This document shows, piece by piece, positions 23,036 through 35,050 of a DNA stretch of 64,000 bases (positions within the stretch are counted from its first letter, which is position 1; the number at the start of each line of letters is the position of its first letter). The DNA is from Emydura subglobosa (taxonomy: Eukaryota > Chordata > Testudines > Chelidae): NCBI GenBank assembly GCA_007922225.1, contig ML680098.1, positions 1,674,001 through 1,738,000 of the forward strand, given 5' to 3'. Position numbers and translations under genes: made by a program. The notes below the pieces were generated by a model, which worked only from the letters and a program-made list of their open reading frames with translations, ran no database searches and was not told the origin of the DNA.

Positions 23036-25350
23036 AGTCTGAATATGCTTGTGCATACACTGTGCAAATTGCATACTTGGTACTAAAGTGAAACAAAATG
23101 ATGGGGAAAAATTATTTCATGTATTATTTGCTTGTTATAAGACAAAAACTAATCAATTTCAGTTGGTCAAAGGGACCAATGGGTTCCCACCAGAGGAGAC
23201 AAGAGTTTTAATCCAAGCAGCAACATCGTTTTTACTTCTTATTAATATAAATAAAAGTAACATCAAGCTATATTGAATGGAAAGCATATGAAAGGGTACA
23301 TACATGATGAGGATTTTGTCTTTCATTAGAATGTAACTGAAAGATTCCACTAAGATTTTGGAGGAAATACATGTCCACATTCAATTAATTACTTTGAACA
23401 GAATAGCACTTAAAGCAGGAGATCTTATCAAGATGTAGTAGTAAGACGATACTATCCCATTGGGGTGAGATTGAATTAAATATAAGATCAAAGAAAAGAA
23501 TAGCATTAGAGTTGCTGAGCTCTGGAATAACAACACTGCTACCCCCTTAGGAACAATATCAGTGCCAGCTCCCAAGATTTCCAATAGGTGAGTCTCAGTT
23601 CAGAAGCAGTCTGCTTATCATTTGGTTGCTTTGCCAGTCTGCACTGGGAGATGGCTGCCTTTAAAAAACAAATCACTATATTTAGTTTGCTATTGTTTTA
23701 CTGACGTCACTTCTAATGATTTTTCCAGCGTGGTGACTTTAAGGAAACTAACACAGTCTACTATAAACAAAACAAGAGACAAATTCCAAGCAAGGCACTA
23801 CCTCCAAATCTGCAGCTTTCCTCCTCTCCCTGAGCCAACTCAAATCCCAGATTTCAAGGTGTATTTGCTGGTCACCTTGGCACACCAATCACAGAGGCCT
23901 GGTTAAGCTTCATCTGAACTTTATGGTGAGACAATCTATTATGGAATAGTAATTCACTCCAGGAAGCACATGGATGTGAAAAATAAGTGTCTGATGGTTT
24001 TTTTTTTAAAAAAAGTCTGGGATAGAGAGATAAGGAAAATCATAAGTGATTATGAACATGTTTATACAGATTACACTAGATCTAAGCACGGGGGAAATAT
24101 AGGAAGGAAATAACCCTGATATTGATAAATTCCTGATTCGGGATGCACATATTCTTTTCTCCTCCCCCTGATCTCTAGAACTACCACTACCGTAACAACA
24201 TAAATCTGCAGATGGCAAAATGCCTAACAAAAATTCTCATTCTGCAGCGCAATAGCTATTCATGTCCTCCTTCCTGGATGCAGCCAGCCTCAGTGACACT
24301 GGAAAACAGAGATGATTATTATAATTGCTGGTACTTCTCAAACCTAACGAAGTACTTGGGTTACCACACAGAGTTAGCCAGTGATTCATTTATTTCAGAA
24401 GCAAAATGTATCAATGTTCGAAGCAGGGGAAACCACTACAAGTAGGAAAGCCAGGCATAATTTTAAATACATGATTAGGTTAATATCAACCAAGTATTTT
24501 TTTTAAATGTTTGATTCAGTTTAGCATATGCATATGCATCCAAATAGAGATGACAATAATTTATAATGCAGTGGATGGAAAGGACAAAAAAAAAAAAAAG
24601 AGCAATCAGAGACAGTTCAACAATTACCTTTGTAAAAAGAAATGGATCTTAACCTTGTAGCCTCATAAAATGCAAAACGTTTCCTCTTCAATTTACGTTA
24701 CCCCTGAATTCTCACACGACAGACCTTTAGTGAAACATATACCTAGCCCTGCTTCAAGGTCAAGCATGAGCACAGCATTTAGTATAGGGTCCAAGACAGA
24801 AAGAGCTCTACCACAATACAGTTCAAAGCAGTGCACACTTGACAGAGAAAGGCTGACCAGACTGCAAACTGTTATTCCCTTGTAGCAGAACCTTTGGGGG
24901 TTGTGATTGGATGCAGGAAGCAGTCTAGGTTTTCCCACAGACAGAAGAATCAGTTTGTATGGTATTAATATTCATTTCCCCCTTTGGTGTGCCAGACTGG
25001 CAGTTATGGAGGCAGACCCTCAACAGACAAGGGAAAACGTGTGTACCTACAGGGCAGCGTAGAATGTTTCAACCTGATGGTTGGGAAAGCGGATTTTCCT
25101 GGGATGGTAGGAGCTGCAATGCAATATAGTCTATGTATTATTTAATTATTGTAAAGGAGCCAGTGACAGTGCTGATACGGCACTTCAGTTCAATTCAAAC
25201 TTTGACCTCCCTGGTAAGATTGCAAAACAAGGAGCCTGTCACAATGGTGGTTTCTGTGATGTGGATAGCTGACTACTGGTAATGGAATCAGAACCATCCA
25301 ATCTTTTCACAAAGACCCAAGGACAGTCAGAGAGTAATAACATTTGGTTA
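23036..25350. other. AT-rich DNA without a recognised gene
   Basis: I see no supported gene. An A14 run lies at 24586-24599. A frame at 24212-24445 begins after a 'tgcag' but has no motif and no further exon-like support. Confidence 0.45.
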
Positions 25351-25555
25351 CTATCACCGTGTCTACGCTATAGGGACTATGCAGCATAGCTATGGCACCA
25401 GAGCTGAACCAAAATAACCGCTTAGTGCAGACGCAGCCTACTGCAACGGAAGCTAGGTTGACAGTAACAGACAGCGTCTAGGTCAGCATAGCTATGTCGC
25501 TCAGTGGTGTGGATGTGTCAACCTAAATTTTCAGTGTGGACCAGGTGTTTCTCCA
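25351..25555. mobile_element. 'gtctacac' MITE, copy 2 (diverged)
   Basis: 'cgtgtctacgctatagggac' at the left, repeated 'catagctatg' blocks, 'gcgtctaggtcagcatagc' and 'gtcgctcagtggtgtggat' follow the order known to me from this MITE group. The end contains 'cagtgtggaccagg'. The ends are decayed, so no target duplication can be read. Confidence 0.5.
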
Positions 25556-27120
25556 GGATGGATTTCAACCAGTGAACCATTTAGAGGTAAAAAGCTTCAT
25601 GGCCCATTACCCACTGAGCCTTCCATAATTGGGCATTTTTATATCTGTTCCTTAGGAGGGCTCTTCTACTAACTGGTTATCATAAAATCATTTGGGATAG
25701 TATTAAAAGTTGATTTTTAAATGCATGTACTGCATAAAACAAGTGTAGGCAGTGAAGTAAATACAGAGGTGTGGTTTCCTTACAAAAGTCAGATGTGTAT
25801 ATATAGAAGTAGAATGAAAATTGAACAGAAAAGTCAGTGTAGATCCCACATAATAAATACTACTTTGATTAGGATCACATAATGTGGAAAAAATTAAGTT
25901 GTTTATAAGACAATAGCTATTCGCTGTTGGACATGACACTTACCTACCAGGGAGTATTAAAAGAAACAGACCAGCTTAACAGTTCTCTTAATACCTTAAG
26001 TGTTCTCTTAACCCTTGGCAAAGACATTTAATTTCTCAGTGTCTGGTAATATTTCTATGGGCTATCCAGTCCTTTATCTTTTGACATAGCTGAAATTCTT
26101 TATTGATATTACCCTCAATCATAGAGAATGCACTCTTTCCTCCTCATTTCCCATTCCCAAAGAAGAAGAGCTAGAGATAAATTGCATACCTGTTCAAAAC
26201 AACATGATTTAAAACTTTACGACAGCACCAGGCTCCTGTTGTACCATCTGGTTAATAAGCTGTCTGTTCGTTTATTAAGAACTGTACAGATCTGATAGAT
26301 TTTGGGGAAAAGGGCTGACAGCCCATCATATTTCTAATGGTAAGGTACATCCTGTCTTTCAGTTCATTTTGAATAAAACACAATTCCACATGCCAGCTTT
26401 GCAAGTGAGCCGCACAAAGAACAAAGATGCTCGGAGGGAGGCTTGTCAAGATCTAAGGCTCTGCAGAGTGTCTAGAGAAATGTATCTATAACGAGGCACT
26501 GAAGCAGTGTCTCATTCTTCCCCCACCACGCGATTTCTCCCCTCCCTCCTCCACTCCGTACCACCTTCTTTAGAACAACACTATTTGAAGGAAGGTTAGC
26601 AGAAAGTAATCAGTCTTCAAGGTTGGGAGGAGGAGTGCGGGGTGGGGGGATGCCTCATCTGAGTGGCTAACGGGAGGAAGCTGATTTTAATGGATAGCAT
26701 CTGTAACTGTTCTCCGGTTGGCTTTTTCAGACTCACTGAAGAACAAAAACAACTCTCAGCTTGATCTGAAAGAAAATGGTGGGGACGTAGGGGAAGAGAA
26801 AACCCTTAAGAGTTGTGTTTCACTGCAGCGTAAAGTAGTCTTTGAAAAGAGTTCTTGCAGCACAGAAGCTAAAAGTAACAAAGGTAGCTTTTAGTGCCCT
26901 TACTGGATGTTTTACTACCTCCTCACCAGGATTTCCATTAAAATCCTATTTAAGTTTAAGTCGCTGGCTGGTTGCAATGGTAAATTGGCACCCCTGGGAT
27001 GCTGCCCAATATGATTAAAAAGCACACCGCAGAGTGTCACAAATTGCAGCTTTTTCAATTGAAAATACTTATGCTCAAAAAAAAATTTAGATTGAAATCT
27101 ATTGTGTGTAAAAAAACCAA
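25556..27120. other. AT-rich DNA without a recognised gene
   Basis: I see no gene. Purine- and pyrimidine-rich short runs occur near 26520-26660. Confidence 0.45.
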
Positions 27121-27182
27121 CCAACCCCCCCCCCCCTTGTTTTTTTTTTTTTTTTTTGGGGGGGGGGGGGGGGGGGAGAGGG
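27121..27182. repeat. Homopolymer cluster C13-T19-G17
   Basis: A run of 13 C (27125-27137) is followed by 'ttg', 19 T (27141-27159) and 17 G (27160-27176). The C and G runs could pair as a hairpin with a T-rich loop, and the G run could form a quadruplex. It may partly be a sequencing or assembly artefact. Frames through it give only Pro/Gly/Phe/Lys runs. Confidence 0.9.
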
Positions 27183-27374
27183 GTAGGCACTGCACTAAGT
27201 AGCAGGACCCAAACTGAAGAGTGGAAAAGTGGTTTGCTTTGATAAAATACCATTTGTCCGCTGAAGAGCTTACCTGCCAAGTAACCAATAAAAGGGAATT
27301 TTCAAGATCAAGGAAAGGCAGACCTAGGTTCTCTCAGGTCTGACTTTTACCTTCCTCTCCTGAATGTTGATTGT

Positions 27375-28055
27375 AACCTTCTGAGACCTTTATTATTATT
27401 TGTATTTTTATTCCAGTAACGCTGAGAGGCCTCAGCTGGGCACTGTACAAACTCAGCATATGGAAGTCCTGCCCCAAAGAGCTCACATCCTAATACAATG
27501 ATTAAGGATAAGATTATGTCACAGATCTGTGACATTTTCTGCTTCATCTGGGGAGGGTGGGAGGAAGGGGCAAGAGCTGGCAGCTCCCGGCCCCCGTGGG
27601 CTGGCGGAAATGGGAGTCCTGGAGCTACAAGCTGCAGCCAGCGGTGGGGGGAACCCTGGGGACAGAGAGGCCTTGGAGGTCCATGCTGCCACAGACAACG
27701 GAAGGGTGCAGGGTGGAGCTCCCAGCTGCTGCAGGCGGCCCTGGAGCTCCACGTTGCCGCAGGTGGCTGAGGCTCCCAGCTGCAAAGATTTACTTAAAGG
27801 TTTACAAAGGTTTACTTAAAGCTTAACTTTATACACCAAGAGTAATCCGAGCATGTGCCTATCTTTGCAGGACTGGGGAAAGAGCCAAGTTCGTCAAAGG
27901 GAGACTGGGAGAAACTATGTATTATCCCCATTTTACAGATGGAGAATTCAGACACACAGAGACTAAATGAATTGCCCAAGGTTACACGAGGAGTCTGTGG
28001 CAGAGCCAGAAATTTAACTCATTGTTCCTGAGCCCCAGTCCTGTGCCTTAATTAT
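27375..28055 (-). repeat. MIR-like SINE interrupted by a GC-rich insertion
   Basis: The first part (27385-27510) shows 'ttattattatttgtat', 'gggcactgtacaaactcagc' and 'cctgccccaaagagctcaca'. The last part (27870-28050) shows 'ccattttacagatggag', 'ttgcccaaggttacac' and 'gcctta'. Together they are the reverse complement of a SINE. Between them lies a GC-rich block listed separately. Confidence 0.6.
27518..27825. mobile_element. GC-rich insertion of unknown family
   Basis: The block sits inside the SINE. It starts with the 16-bp perfect palindrome 'gtcacagatctgtgac' (27518-27533), then runs through purine-rich and CTG/CAG-rich sequence with 'ggagct' motifs, and ends near a repeated 'tttacttaaag'. 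Several short frames through it on both strands are compositional. It resembles a turtle repeat with 'gtcacagattctgtgac' ends, but I cannot name it, and the right boundary is uncertain. Confidence 0.45.
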
Positions 28056-28384
28056 TTTATTTTTAGCATCACATTTTTAAAATACAGCTATATTCAGAAA
28101 AACATCTTTCCTCTTAATTAATGTTTAGCCAATCCTGTTTATTAATTCTTGGTTCTGAAATATCTTGAACACATGAATTCCTAAATATTATATTAATATT
28201 TTTCCCCGGTGTATTTTTTGCAACAGGTTTAACTTAAAATGTTACAAAAACGTTCCCATTATTAAGGTTGATCTAAATGATGAATAATATATTCAATTCC
28301 AACATTTAATTTTTCTTTGTGAGGGTGGGGAGAAGGGAAGAGATAAGAATCCAGTATTGCTACCTTTATATTTATATATTATAT

Positions 28385-29060
28385 ATAAGGTACTTTGTTC
28401 TCACAGTACCTACCCTGCAGGGGCTTGCACAGGAATGTAAACGTGACTGTTTTTGGAGGGGCACATTAAACACACAAAAGAAAGGTTCACATAACACCCC
28501 TGCCTCCAGATTTCTCGGCATGCCTCTAGCCGGGACACCCAGCAGCGAGTAGGCAGCAGCTGCCCCTGGCAGTGGCACTCTCCATGTCCCTGCAACCTGA
28601 GGAGGGAGGAAGCAGCAGGGTGGCTGACTTCCAGCTGAGCTCCTCCTTCTCCCACCCCTACAGCTGCATCTTCTCCTTCCCTGCTGCCTGATTTGCAGAC
28701 TGCCCGCTGAGGTGTGTCAGGAGGTGGAGGCAGAGGCAAGGTGGGATTCCATCAGCAGGCTGCAGCTGTAGGGGTTGGGGGAGGTGGAGATCAGCTGGCA
28801 GCCAGCTGCCTTGCTGCTTCCTGCCTCCCCGGGCTGCAGGGACACATGGAGATTTTGGAGGGTCCCGTGTCCCAACTTGCCCTCACCTTGTGCATGTCCC
28901 TGCTATCATGTGATGTAGGTATTATTGTATACCCATTTACTGATGGATAATATGGAGAACCCCATGAAACAGAGTGAATGTGGGGCAGAACCAGAAACAA
29001 GACCCTTTATTGCAGAGTCCAAACCCCTGTTATGAACTCTTAGTTAATATTCTCTGAATA
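28385..29060 (-). repeat. MIR-like SINE split by a 485-bp GC-rich element
   Basis: The flanks 'ttctcacagtaccta' (left) and 'gatgtaggtattattgtata' with 'cccatttactgatgg' (right) are adjacent parts of the reverse-complemented SINE. The insertion between them is described at 28418-28902. Confidence 0.5.
28410..28910. mobile_element. GC-rich foldback element, possibly hAT-like
   Basis: The element spans 28418-28902. The ends 'caggggcttgcaca' and, as reverse complement, 'cagggacatgcaca' are inverted. The flanks 'ctaccctg' (28410-28417) and 'ctatcatg' (28903-28910) agree at 6 of 8 positions, a plausible hAT-size target duplication. Inside, about 28576-28668 and 28761-28860 form a long imperfect inverted repeat ('gaggaagcagcagggtgg' pairs with the complement of 'cagctgccttgctgcttcc'). 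Confidence 0.5.
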
Positions 29061-29507
29061 TACTAAGGGCATGATAATATTGACATAGGCCCAAAGCACA
29101 GATTTAAAGAGGGCTTCCTACACAGCTCTGAAAATCTTCTCATCCTTCCTAAAATGTCATGCCCTGATCCTGGTGGCTCCTCACCAGCCCCCTCCTACGA
29201 GTTCCTGTTGACTCTGTCCATCACCCAAATTTCTCTGCCCACTTGCATTTGAGGTTAGTTAAAAAGCTGCCATCAGTGTCTACCACTCCCTCATGTGGGT
29301 GGCTGCCTTCCTATGTGTGCTAATCCCTTGGCTGGCTGCTTCAGGCGACACCCCATGGGCTGGTGGGAAGGGAAAATATGAAAGCAGCTACACAATTTTT
29401 CTGGCAGTGGAGGGAACTTCCTGCAATGACAGTTGAGATCTGGCAACTTTCCTCAACTACTCATAGTCCCACTCTTCCCATCAATCATTCCCTGCTGTTC
29501 TGCCTCT

Positions 29508-30440
29508 GTCACAAAACTGGGTGACTGGGCAACAAAACGACAGATGAAATTCAGTGTGGATATATGAAAAGTAATGCTCACTGGAAAAAAGAATCCCAAC
29601 TATACATACGAAATGATGGGTTCTAACTTAGCCATTACCACTCAACAAAGAGATCTCGAAATCATTGTGGATGATTCTCTGAAAACATCTGCTCAGTATG
29701 CAGTGGCAGTCAAAAAACCTGGAACCATTAGAAAAGGGTCAGATAATAAGACAAAAATTATCATAATGCCAGTATATAGATCCATGGTAGTCCCACATCT
29801 TGAATGCTGCATAAAGTTCTGGTCACCCATCTCAAAAAAACTATAGTAGAACTGGAAAAGGTTCAGAGAAGGACTCAAAAATGATTAGGGGTATAGAACA
29901 ACTTTGCTATAGGAAAAATTAAAAACACTGGAAACTGTTCAGCTTAGAAAAGAGACAAACTTAGGGGGGATATGATAGAGGTCTTAAAATCATAAATGAT
30001 GTGTAAAGAAAGAGAACTAGGAAGTTTTATTTACCCCTTCACATACCACAAAGAACCAGAGGTCACTCGATGAAATTAATAGACAGCGGGTTTAAAACAA
30101 ACAAAAGGAAGTACTTCTTCACACAACGCCTAATCAACCCGTGGAACTCACGGCCAGGAGACGGTGTAAAGGCCAAAAGTACAACTGAGTTAAAAAAGAA
30201 TTATTAAAATTCATTGAGGATAGGTCCATTAATGACTATTATCCAGGATAATCAGGAGTGCAACCCCATGCTCCCACTGTCCCTAAACTTCTGACTGTCA
30301 GAAGGAGGATCATTCAAAATTGTTGCTCTGTTCATTACCTCTGAAGCATCTGGCATCGGCCACTGTCAGAAGACAGGATACTGGGCTCGATGGACCACTA
30401 ATTTGATCCAATAGGGCTATTCTTATATTATGTTCTTTCA
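29508..30440 (+). mobile_element. CR1 LINE 3' end, sense strand
   Basis: The C-terminal part of the CR1 reverse transcriptase can be followed from 'caaaactgggtgactgggca' through a 90-codon frame at 29574-29846 ('NPNYTYEMMG', 'DLEIIVDDSLKTS', 'PHLECCIKFWSP'). Then come 'cgcctaatcaacccgtggaa', the 3' untranslated part and the characteristic ending 'atactgggctcgatggacc'. The frame stops and shifts, and the 5' part is missing, as is usual for CR1 copies truncated during target-primed reverse transcription. Confidence 0.9.
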
Positions 30441-30609
30441 CCACAGGCAGTCAGCTGCAGAGGGAAGAGAAGCCTTTCTGCAATTACCCCTGTGGCAACA
30501 GTTGCTTTTGCAGGGCTCCTTGGACTGGCAGGTGCCTATACACCTCTGGGGTTGCTGGAGCAGGGCGTATTCCCCTGTATCTAACTTGTACAATTTTTCC
30601 AAATATTAC

Positions 30610-30758
30610 AGTCCTGATTCTGCATAGCACCAAAGCATGTGAAACATGTGGCTAATGTTAAGCATGCATTTAGCTCGCATTCAATCACAGGCTTAACGGT
30701 TTTGCTGAATAAAGACAAGGTTAAGCATGTGCTTAAATCCTTTTCTGAATCATGGCCT
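30610..30758. mobile_element. Palindromic 'ctgattcagcaa' MITE, second copy
   Basis: The left end 'agtcctgattctgcatagc' and the right end, whose reverse complement is 'aggccatgattcagaaaag', are inverted. 'aagcatgtg' and 'ttaagcatgtgctta' blocks lie in the arms. Same family as the copy at 14680-14861. Confidence 0.6.
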
Positions 30759-30759
30759 A

Positions 30760-32318
30760 TGCTAGAGACTTACCCACCATCTCACGACTTCTAGGTAAGC
30801 ATGCTTTATATCTCAGTATCCATTCACTTCTTATCAGTACCTCAGATGTTTATACTGAATAAGCTTTGGATGTGTAAATTGTGGGGTTTTGGGTCTTTTT
30901 TTTAAACTCTACATTGCACCCTCCCTGATCAGACACAATCACCATGTTTGTTTAACACATGGACAGTACTTGTTTTGTAATACAGATTTGAACATGGTTC
31001 CCTTATTTATAACCATAAGACTACACAAGGGACTAAAAATGTACAAAGCATTATTTTCCAACACACTGCTCTACTCAAAATTGCAGTTTATTCGCTTCCT
31101 TAAAAACAGAATAAATGGTATACAGCAGAAGGGAAAATACATCAGCTCTCCCTTAGGTTCTTGTGTTTGTTTTTCAAATGTAAGCTTTGTAACAGAGAAC
31201 TGATTTGTGGAAACATACTGCAGCTGAACACTTTGAGCTGAATAAATGTAGAAATTAGAGTCAGCTAATTTGGTTTTGGAATTTAAATTAAAGGTAAGAC
31301 TCAAAAAATGTAAATTCCAATTGCTAAAGCCTGGTAAAGCAAACAAGCTTACCAAAAACCTACTAAAACCTGCAAGGAGGATGTCATGCATGGGGAGGGT
31401 TTTCTTGGAGTTAATACTTTCCCTTCAAATCCACTGGGACCTGCAAGACTCAAACATAGCTTCAATCAGAACACTATTAAATAAAACATCATGTTATATC
31501 ATACTAAGCTGAAGGTTCCAGAGTGGCTACAAAATCTTAAGTGAAGTAAGATCAAATGGCTTTAGCTCTCATTTTCTAGACACTTCTGGAAAGCCACAGG
31601 GCAGTCTCAAAGTTGTCTTGCCCATGTTCGCTCACCAACGGCACATAGCTCTTGACTGCATAGCAGCAGCAGAAAGAGGATGTTGGGCCAGCAGCACATC
31701 CATTTGCTTGAATGAGAAAATACGCAAAAGTTCTAATATCAAGAAGCCCATTAGACATGTATATATTTATAGCTAGTCTCCTGGAAACTAGAAACCCAAA
31801 ATACAAATCCTGCACTGCTTCCAAGAACAACCCATTTCTTTTCTTCAAACTTAAAAAAACTGCAAAAGCAAAGGGACTCTTTGGTCAGGTGGCTAAGATC
31901 TAAAATGAAGGTTTTTTGTTTATATTAATATTTTGCAAAGCCTAATACTAATGGACATTCTTTAATAAACACCTTTTTAAAAATCAATTATGACAGTTTT
32001 TAACTTTACTTGCAGAATTTGGCAAGACTATAGAATTTTGCTAGTGTAGAAGAATCAGAAAGACAAACTCTTAGAAGTCTCTCCTTTAAAAACTGGAAGT
32101 CAAATCCTAATGAGGAAAATAGAAAGGAGCATAAACCCTGGCAAGTCGAGAGTAAAAGTATACCAAGACAGACCAAGAAAGAATTTGGGGAGCAACTAGT
32201 TAAGGACACACAAACTAGCAGTACATTTTAAGGATACCAGAAGCAGGAAAGCAGTCGGACCGTCAATGAGGCCACCGAAGGACTGAGGTGCTAAAGGAGC
32301 ACCCAAGGAAATCTGTTT
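30760..32318. other. AT-rich DNA without a recognised gene
   Basis: I see no supported gene. Frames of 104 and 106 codons on opposite strands (30889-31203 and 31071-31391) overlap and lack motifs. Confidence 0.45.
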
Positions 32319-32319
32319 A

Positions 32320-32685
32320 AAACAAAACCAAACCAAAGGAAGTATTTCTTCGCACAATGCACTGTCAATCTGTGGAACTTGTTGCCAGGGAATGTTATAA
32401 AGACCAGAAGTATAACTGGGCTCATAAAAGAACTAAAAGTTCATGGAGAATAGGTCCATCTATGGCTATTAGCCAAGATGGTCAGGGATGCAACCCCATG
32501 CTCTGCATATCCCTAAACTTCTGACTTCCAGAAGCTGGGACTGGACGACAGGGACAGGGACTCGAAATTGCTCTTTTTTGTTCATTTCCTCTGAAGCACC
32601 TGGCATTGACCACAGTCAGTCAGGACAAGATACCAGGCTCTATGGATCATTGGTCTGACTCACTATAGCCATTCTTATAACTAAC
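32320..32685 (+). mobile_element. CR1 LINE 3' end, sense strand
   Basis: It begins at the 'ggaagtatttcttcgcacaa' block, passes 'caatctgtggaacttgttgc' and 'gaataggtccatctatggct', and ends with 'ggctctatggatcattggtc' and 'ccattcttataa'. It is a shorter and somewhat more decayed relative of the copy at 29.5 kb. Confidence 0.85.
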
Positions 32686-34165
32686 TAAAGAGAAAGTGGA
32701 ATGAGCAACCCTAGTATCAGTCTCTGCACCATTAAAGTCAATAGGAAACAGAAAGACACTTTAAGGCCCAAAGGGACCACCACATCACATAGTCTGACCT
32801 GCTGTTTCACAAGCCACCTACACATTAAATCCAACAACCAAAAGCTTTGTCCTTTATGTCAGAGTGCTCTAATAGCACGGATTGGGAAAAAAAAAAAAAT
32901 CAATGAGAGGCTCTGATCTTTCAAGGAACTCTGTACAGTGGGTCTGTGGGCCTGTGCAGAGCTCTATGTTGGATGAGGGCCTAAGATAGTATTTAGTGAC
33001 ACAGGCAAGGAAATTTCATAAATTTGAACCAGTCTGCGTTCCTGAAGCAAAACCAGAATGCCAGTGCAAAACTGGAATTCCTTACTCAGATAGTGGATAT
33101 GGTCATCGTGGTTTTATACATAATGGCTAATCCTGCATGATCCTTTTCACTTGCCAGCAGCAAACTGGGATTGGCCACTGTTCTGGGTGCAGACAAACTT
33201 AGGGCCTAGATTCATCCCAGAAGATGTGCATGCAATTCCCAGTGATTCCAATGGGAATTGCATGCACAAATCTCCCACGGGCGATCAGTCCACTTATGCT
33301 CAATGAACTCTGAATAGCTGATACAACTCAAATGAGAGTAATCAGAATTTAGGCCAAACATGCAGAAAGTACTAAATACATAGTATTATCAACTTTTATT
33401 ATTATTGAGTAATGGGGTTAAACATTAAAAGAAAATACTTTCTCGAATAACAGAGAGAGACAAATGCTACTTTGTGTCTTGTGCTGAAATATAGCTGGTT
33501 TTCACACTCTGCGATTGCACGTGCAGTAGACTGTCATTTCCTAGAAATTTCCCAGCACTGTCTCTGGTGCTGCTCCACTGGCGGTAGAAACAGTAAAAGA
33601 ACCAGAGCAGATTATCTGGTGATGCTTGAGCTGCATACTCAAAACCAGTGGCTAAAATCCAAGGGTGCCAAGAGCACCGTTGCTTCCACTGGTGCAGCTG
33701 TATCAGACGCAGCAAGAAGAGATTTTTAAGAAGAAAACTCCAGGGTAGTGAAGACCCAAATTGATCAGTTTCTCATTCCCAAACCACCTTGAAATCTGGT
33801 ACATTTTACATATTGCTGCAAGTTTTCTATTTTTCAAATAGAAAAAGCATCAGCTTTTTGACATCATAAGTAGTGACTAGCTTTGGGCAAACTTCAAAAC
33901 TCTCAGAGGTTTGGGCTTGTATCTAGGGTTGACATAATTACCCAAACATCTTTGGTCTAAAAAATCCTAAGAGATTTCCAGTTCTTCCTGACTCCCAACT
34001 GGTCAGAAATACTTCAAGAATAGACCTTTCTTTCGGTGGCATTTCTCTTTCTTATTCCCCCACCCCAAAAAATCATTAAGTTCAGAGGCAAATTTAAAAT
34101 GTTTTACGAGTTTAACTATCTTTTTCAAGCTTCTAAAAAGATCATTAAATTTTTGGACGAAGCCT
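32686..34165. other. AT-rich DNA with one perfect hairpin, no gene seen
   Basis: The only structure that stands out is the perfect inverted repeat at 33226-33267, listed separately. Confidence 0.45.
33226..33267. repeat. Perfect 15-bp inverted repeat, 12-nt loop
   Basis: 'gtgcatgcaattccc' (33226-33240) and 'gggaattgcatgcac' (33253-33267) are exact reverse complements separated by 12 bases. No matching longer arms or target duplication are obvious. It may be the core of an old MITE or a chance or functional hairpin. Confidence 0.9.
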
Positions 34166-34167
34166 TG

Positions 34168-34440
34168 CTTTTAGAGTAGGACATACAAATTATTATTACT
34201 CTTATTTATATTACCTTAGCACCTACAGACCTCAGTCAAGGACCAGGACCCCATGGTGTTAAGTGCAGCACAAACACGGAACAAAAATCACCCCAAAGGA
34301 CTTACAGTCTAAGTTTAAGACAAGAGACAACAGATGGATACAGATAAGCTCATGGAGGAATGCAAGGAAACTGTGACACAGTACTGCTTAGCAAGATAGG
34401 CACTGGTCATGCCAGCAGCCTAGCCAACACATATAAATGT
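34168..34440 (-). repeat. MIR-like SINE, long 3' part
   Basis: 'ttattattactcttattta', 'ccaggaccccatggtgttaa', 'ccccaaaggacttacagtct' and 'gagacaacagatggatacag' follow the reverse-complemented SINE or L3-like tail in order. No tRNA head is visible. Confidence 0.65.
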
Positions 34441-34984
34441 GACCCATAATGAGTACAAGGTATATTCAGTGCAATAGTTTATTCTATAGAGCAAACGGGG
34501 CCTTCCATATAGAAGCTCTTTAGGACTAGATAATGCATTTGCACCCTTCTACAGCAAAGGTCAGAATCTCAACAGTGTCAGCAACTATTCTGCACCATTT
34601 ACAATGCAGATATGTTTATGTCCATACTTTCCCAGTGGAGTTACTGAAGCCAATAGTTGATCTGTCCCTTTAATTTTCAGTTAACCTTGTAACAATGCAA
34701 GCGCCCTGAAAGCAATCAGGCCTTGCTATTCATTGATTTCAATGGGAAGTGGATTTTGCACAAGGATGCATTATCATCTCAAGGTTGAAAAAGATTTATA
34801 TAATGAAACTTTGATAAAAATCAACTCCTAAGAGTAGTTGTAAGAAAAATCAAAGGCTCCAACTACAAGAGAGGCAGCAAATGGGCTTCAAATTATGTTC
34901 AATTTAACACCTGCTGGGTCCAAACATTGGATGTGTATCTCCATTAATTTCTACCGAGCTGCATCTGCTTACACTCAGGAGCCC

Positions 34985-35050
34985 TATATTAGGGGGTGAT
35001 CTAATGGTCTGTTCTGGCATTAAAATCTATGAAACATTAAATCTATGACA
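34985..35050 (+). repeat. CR1-type 3' tail
   Basis: 'ggtgatctaatggtctgttc' and 'tggcattaaaatctatgaaa' followed by 'aatctatgac' is the typical ending with repeated 'tctatga' units. Confidence 0.6.

Noticed and set aside
26915..27280. 121-codon minus-strand frame with Pro and Lys runs
   Set aside because: Produced by the C/T/G homopolymer cluster.
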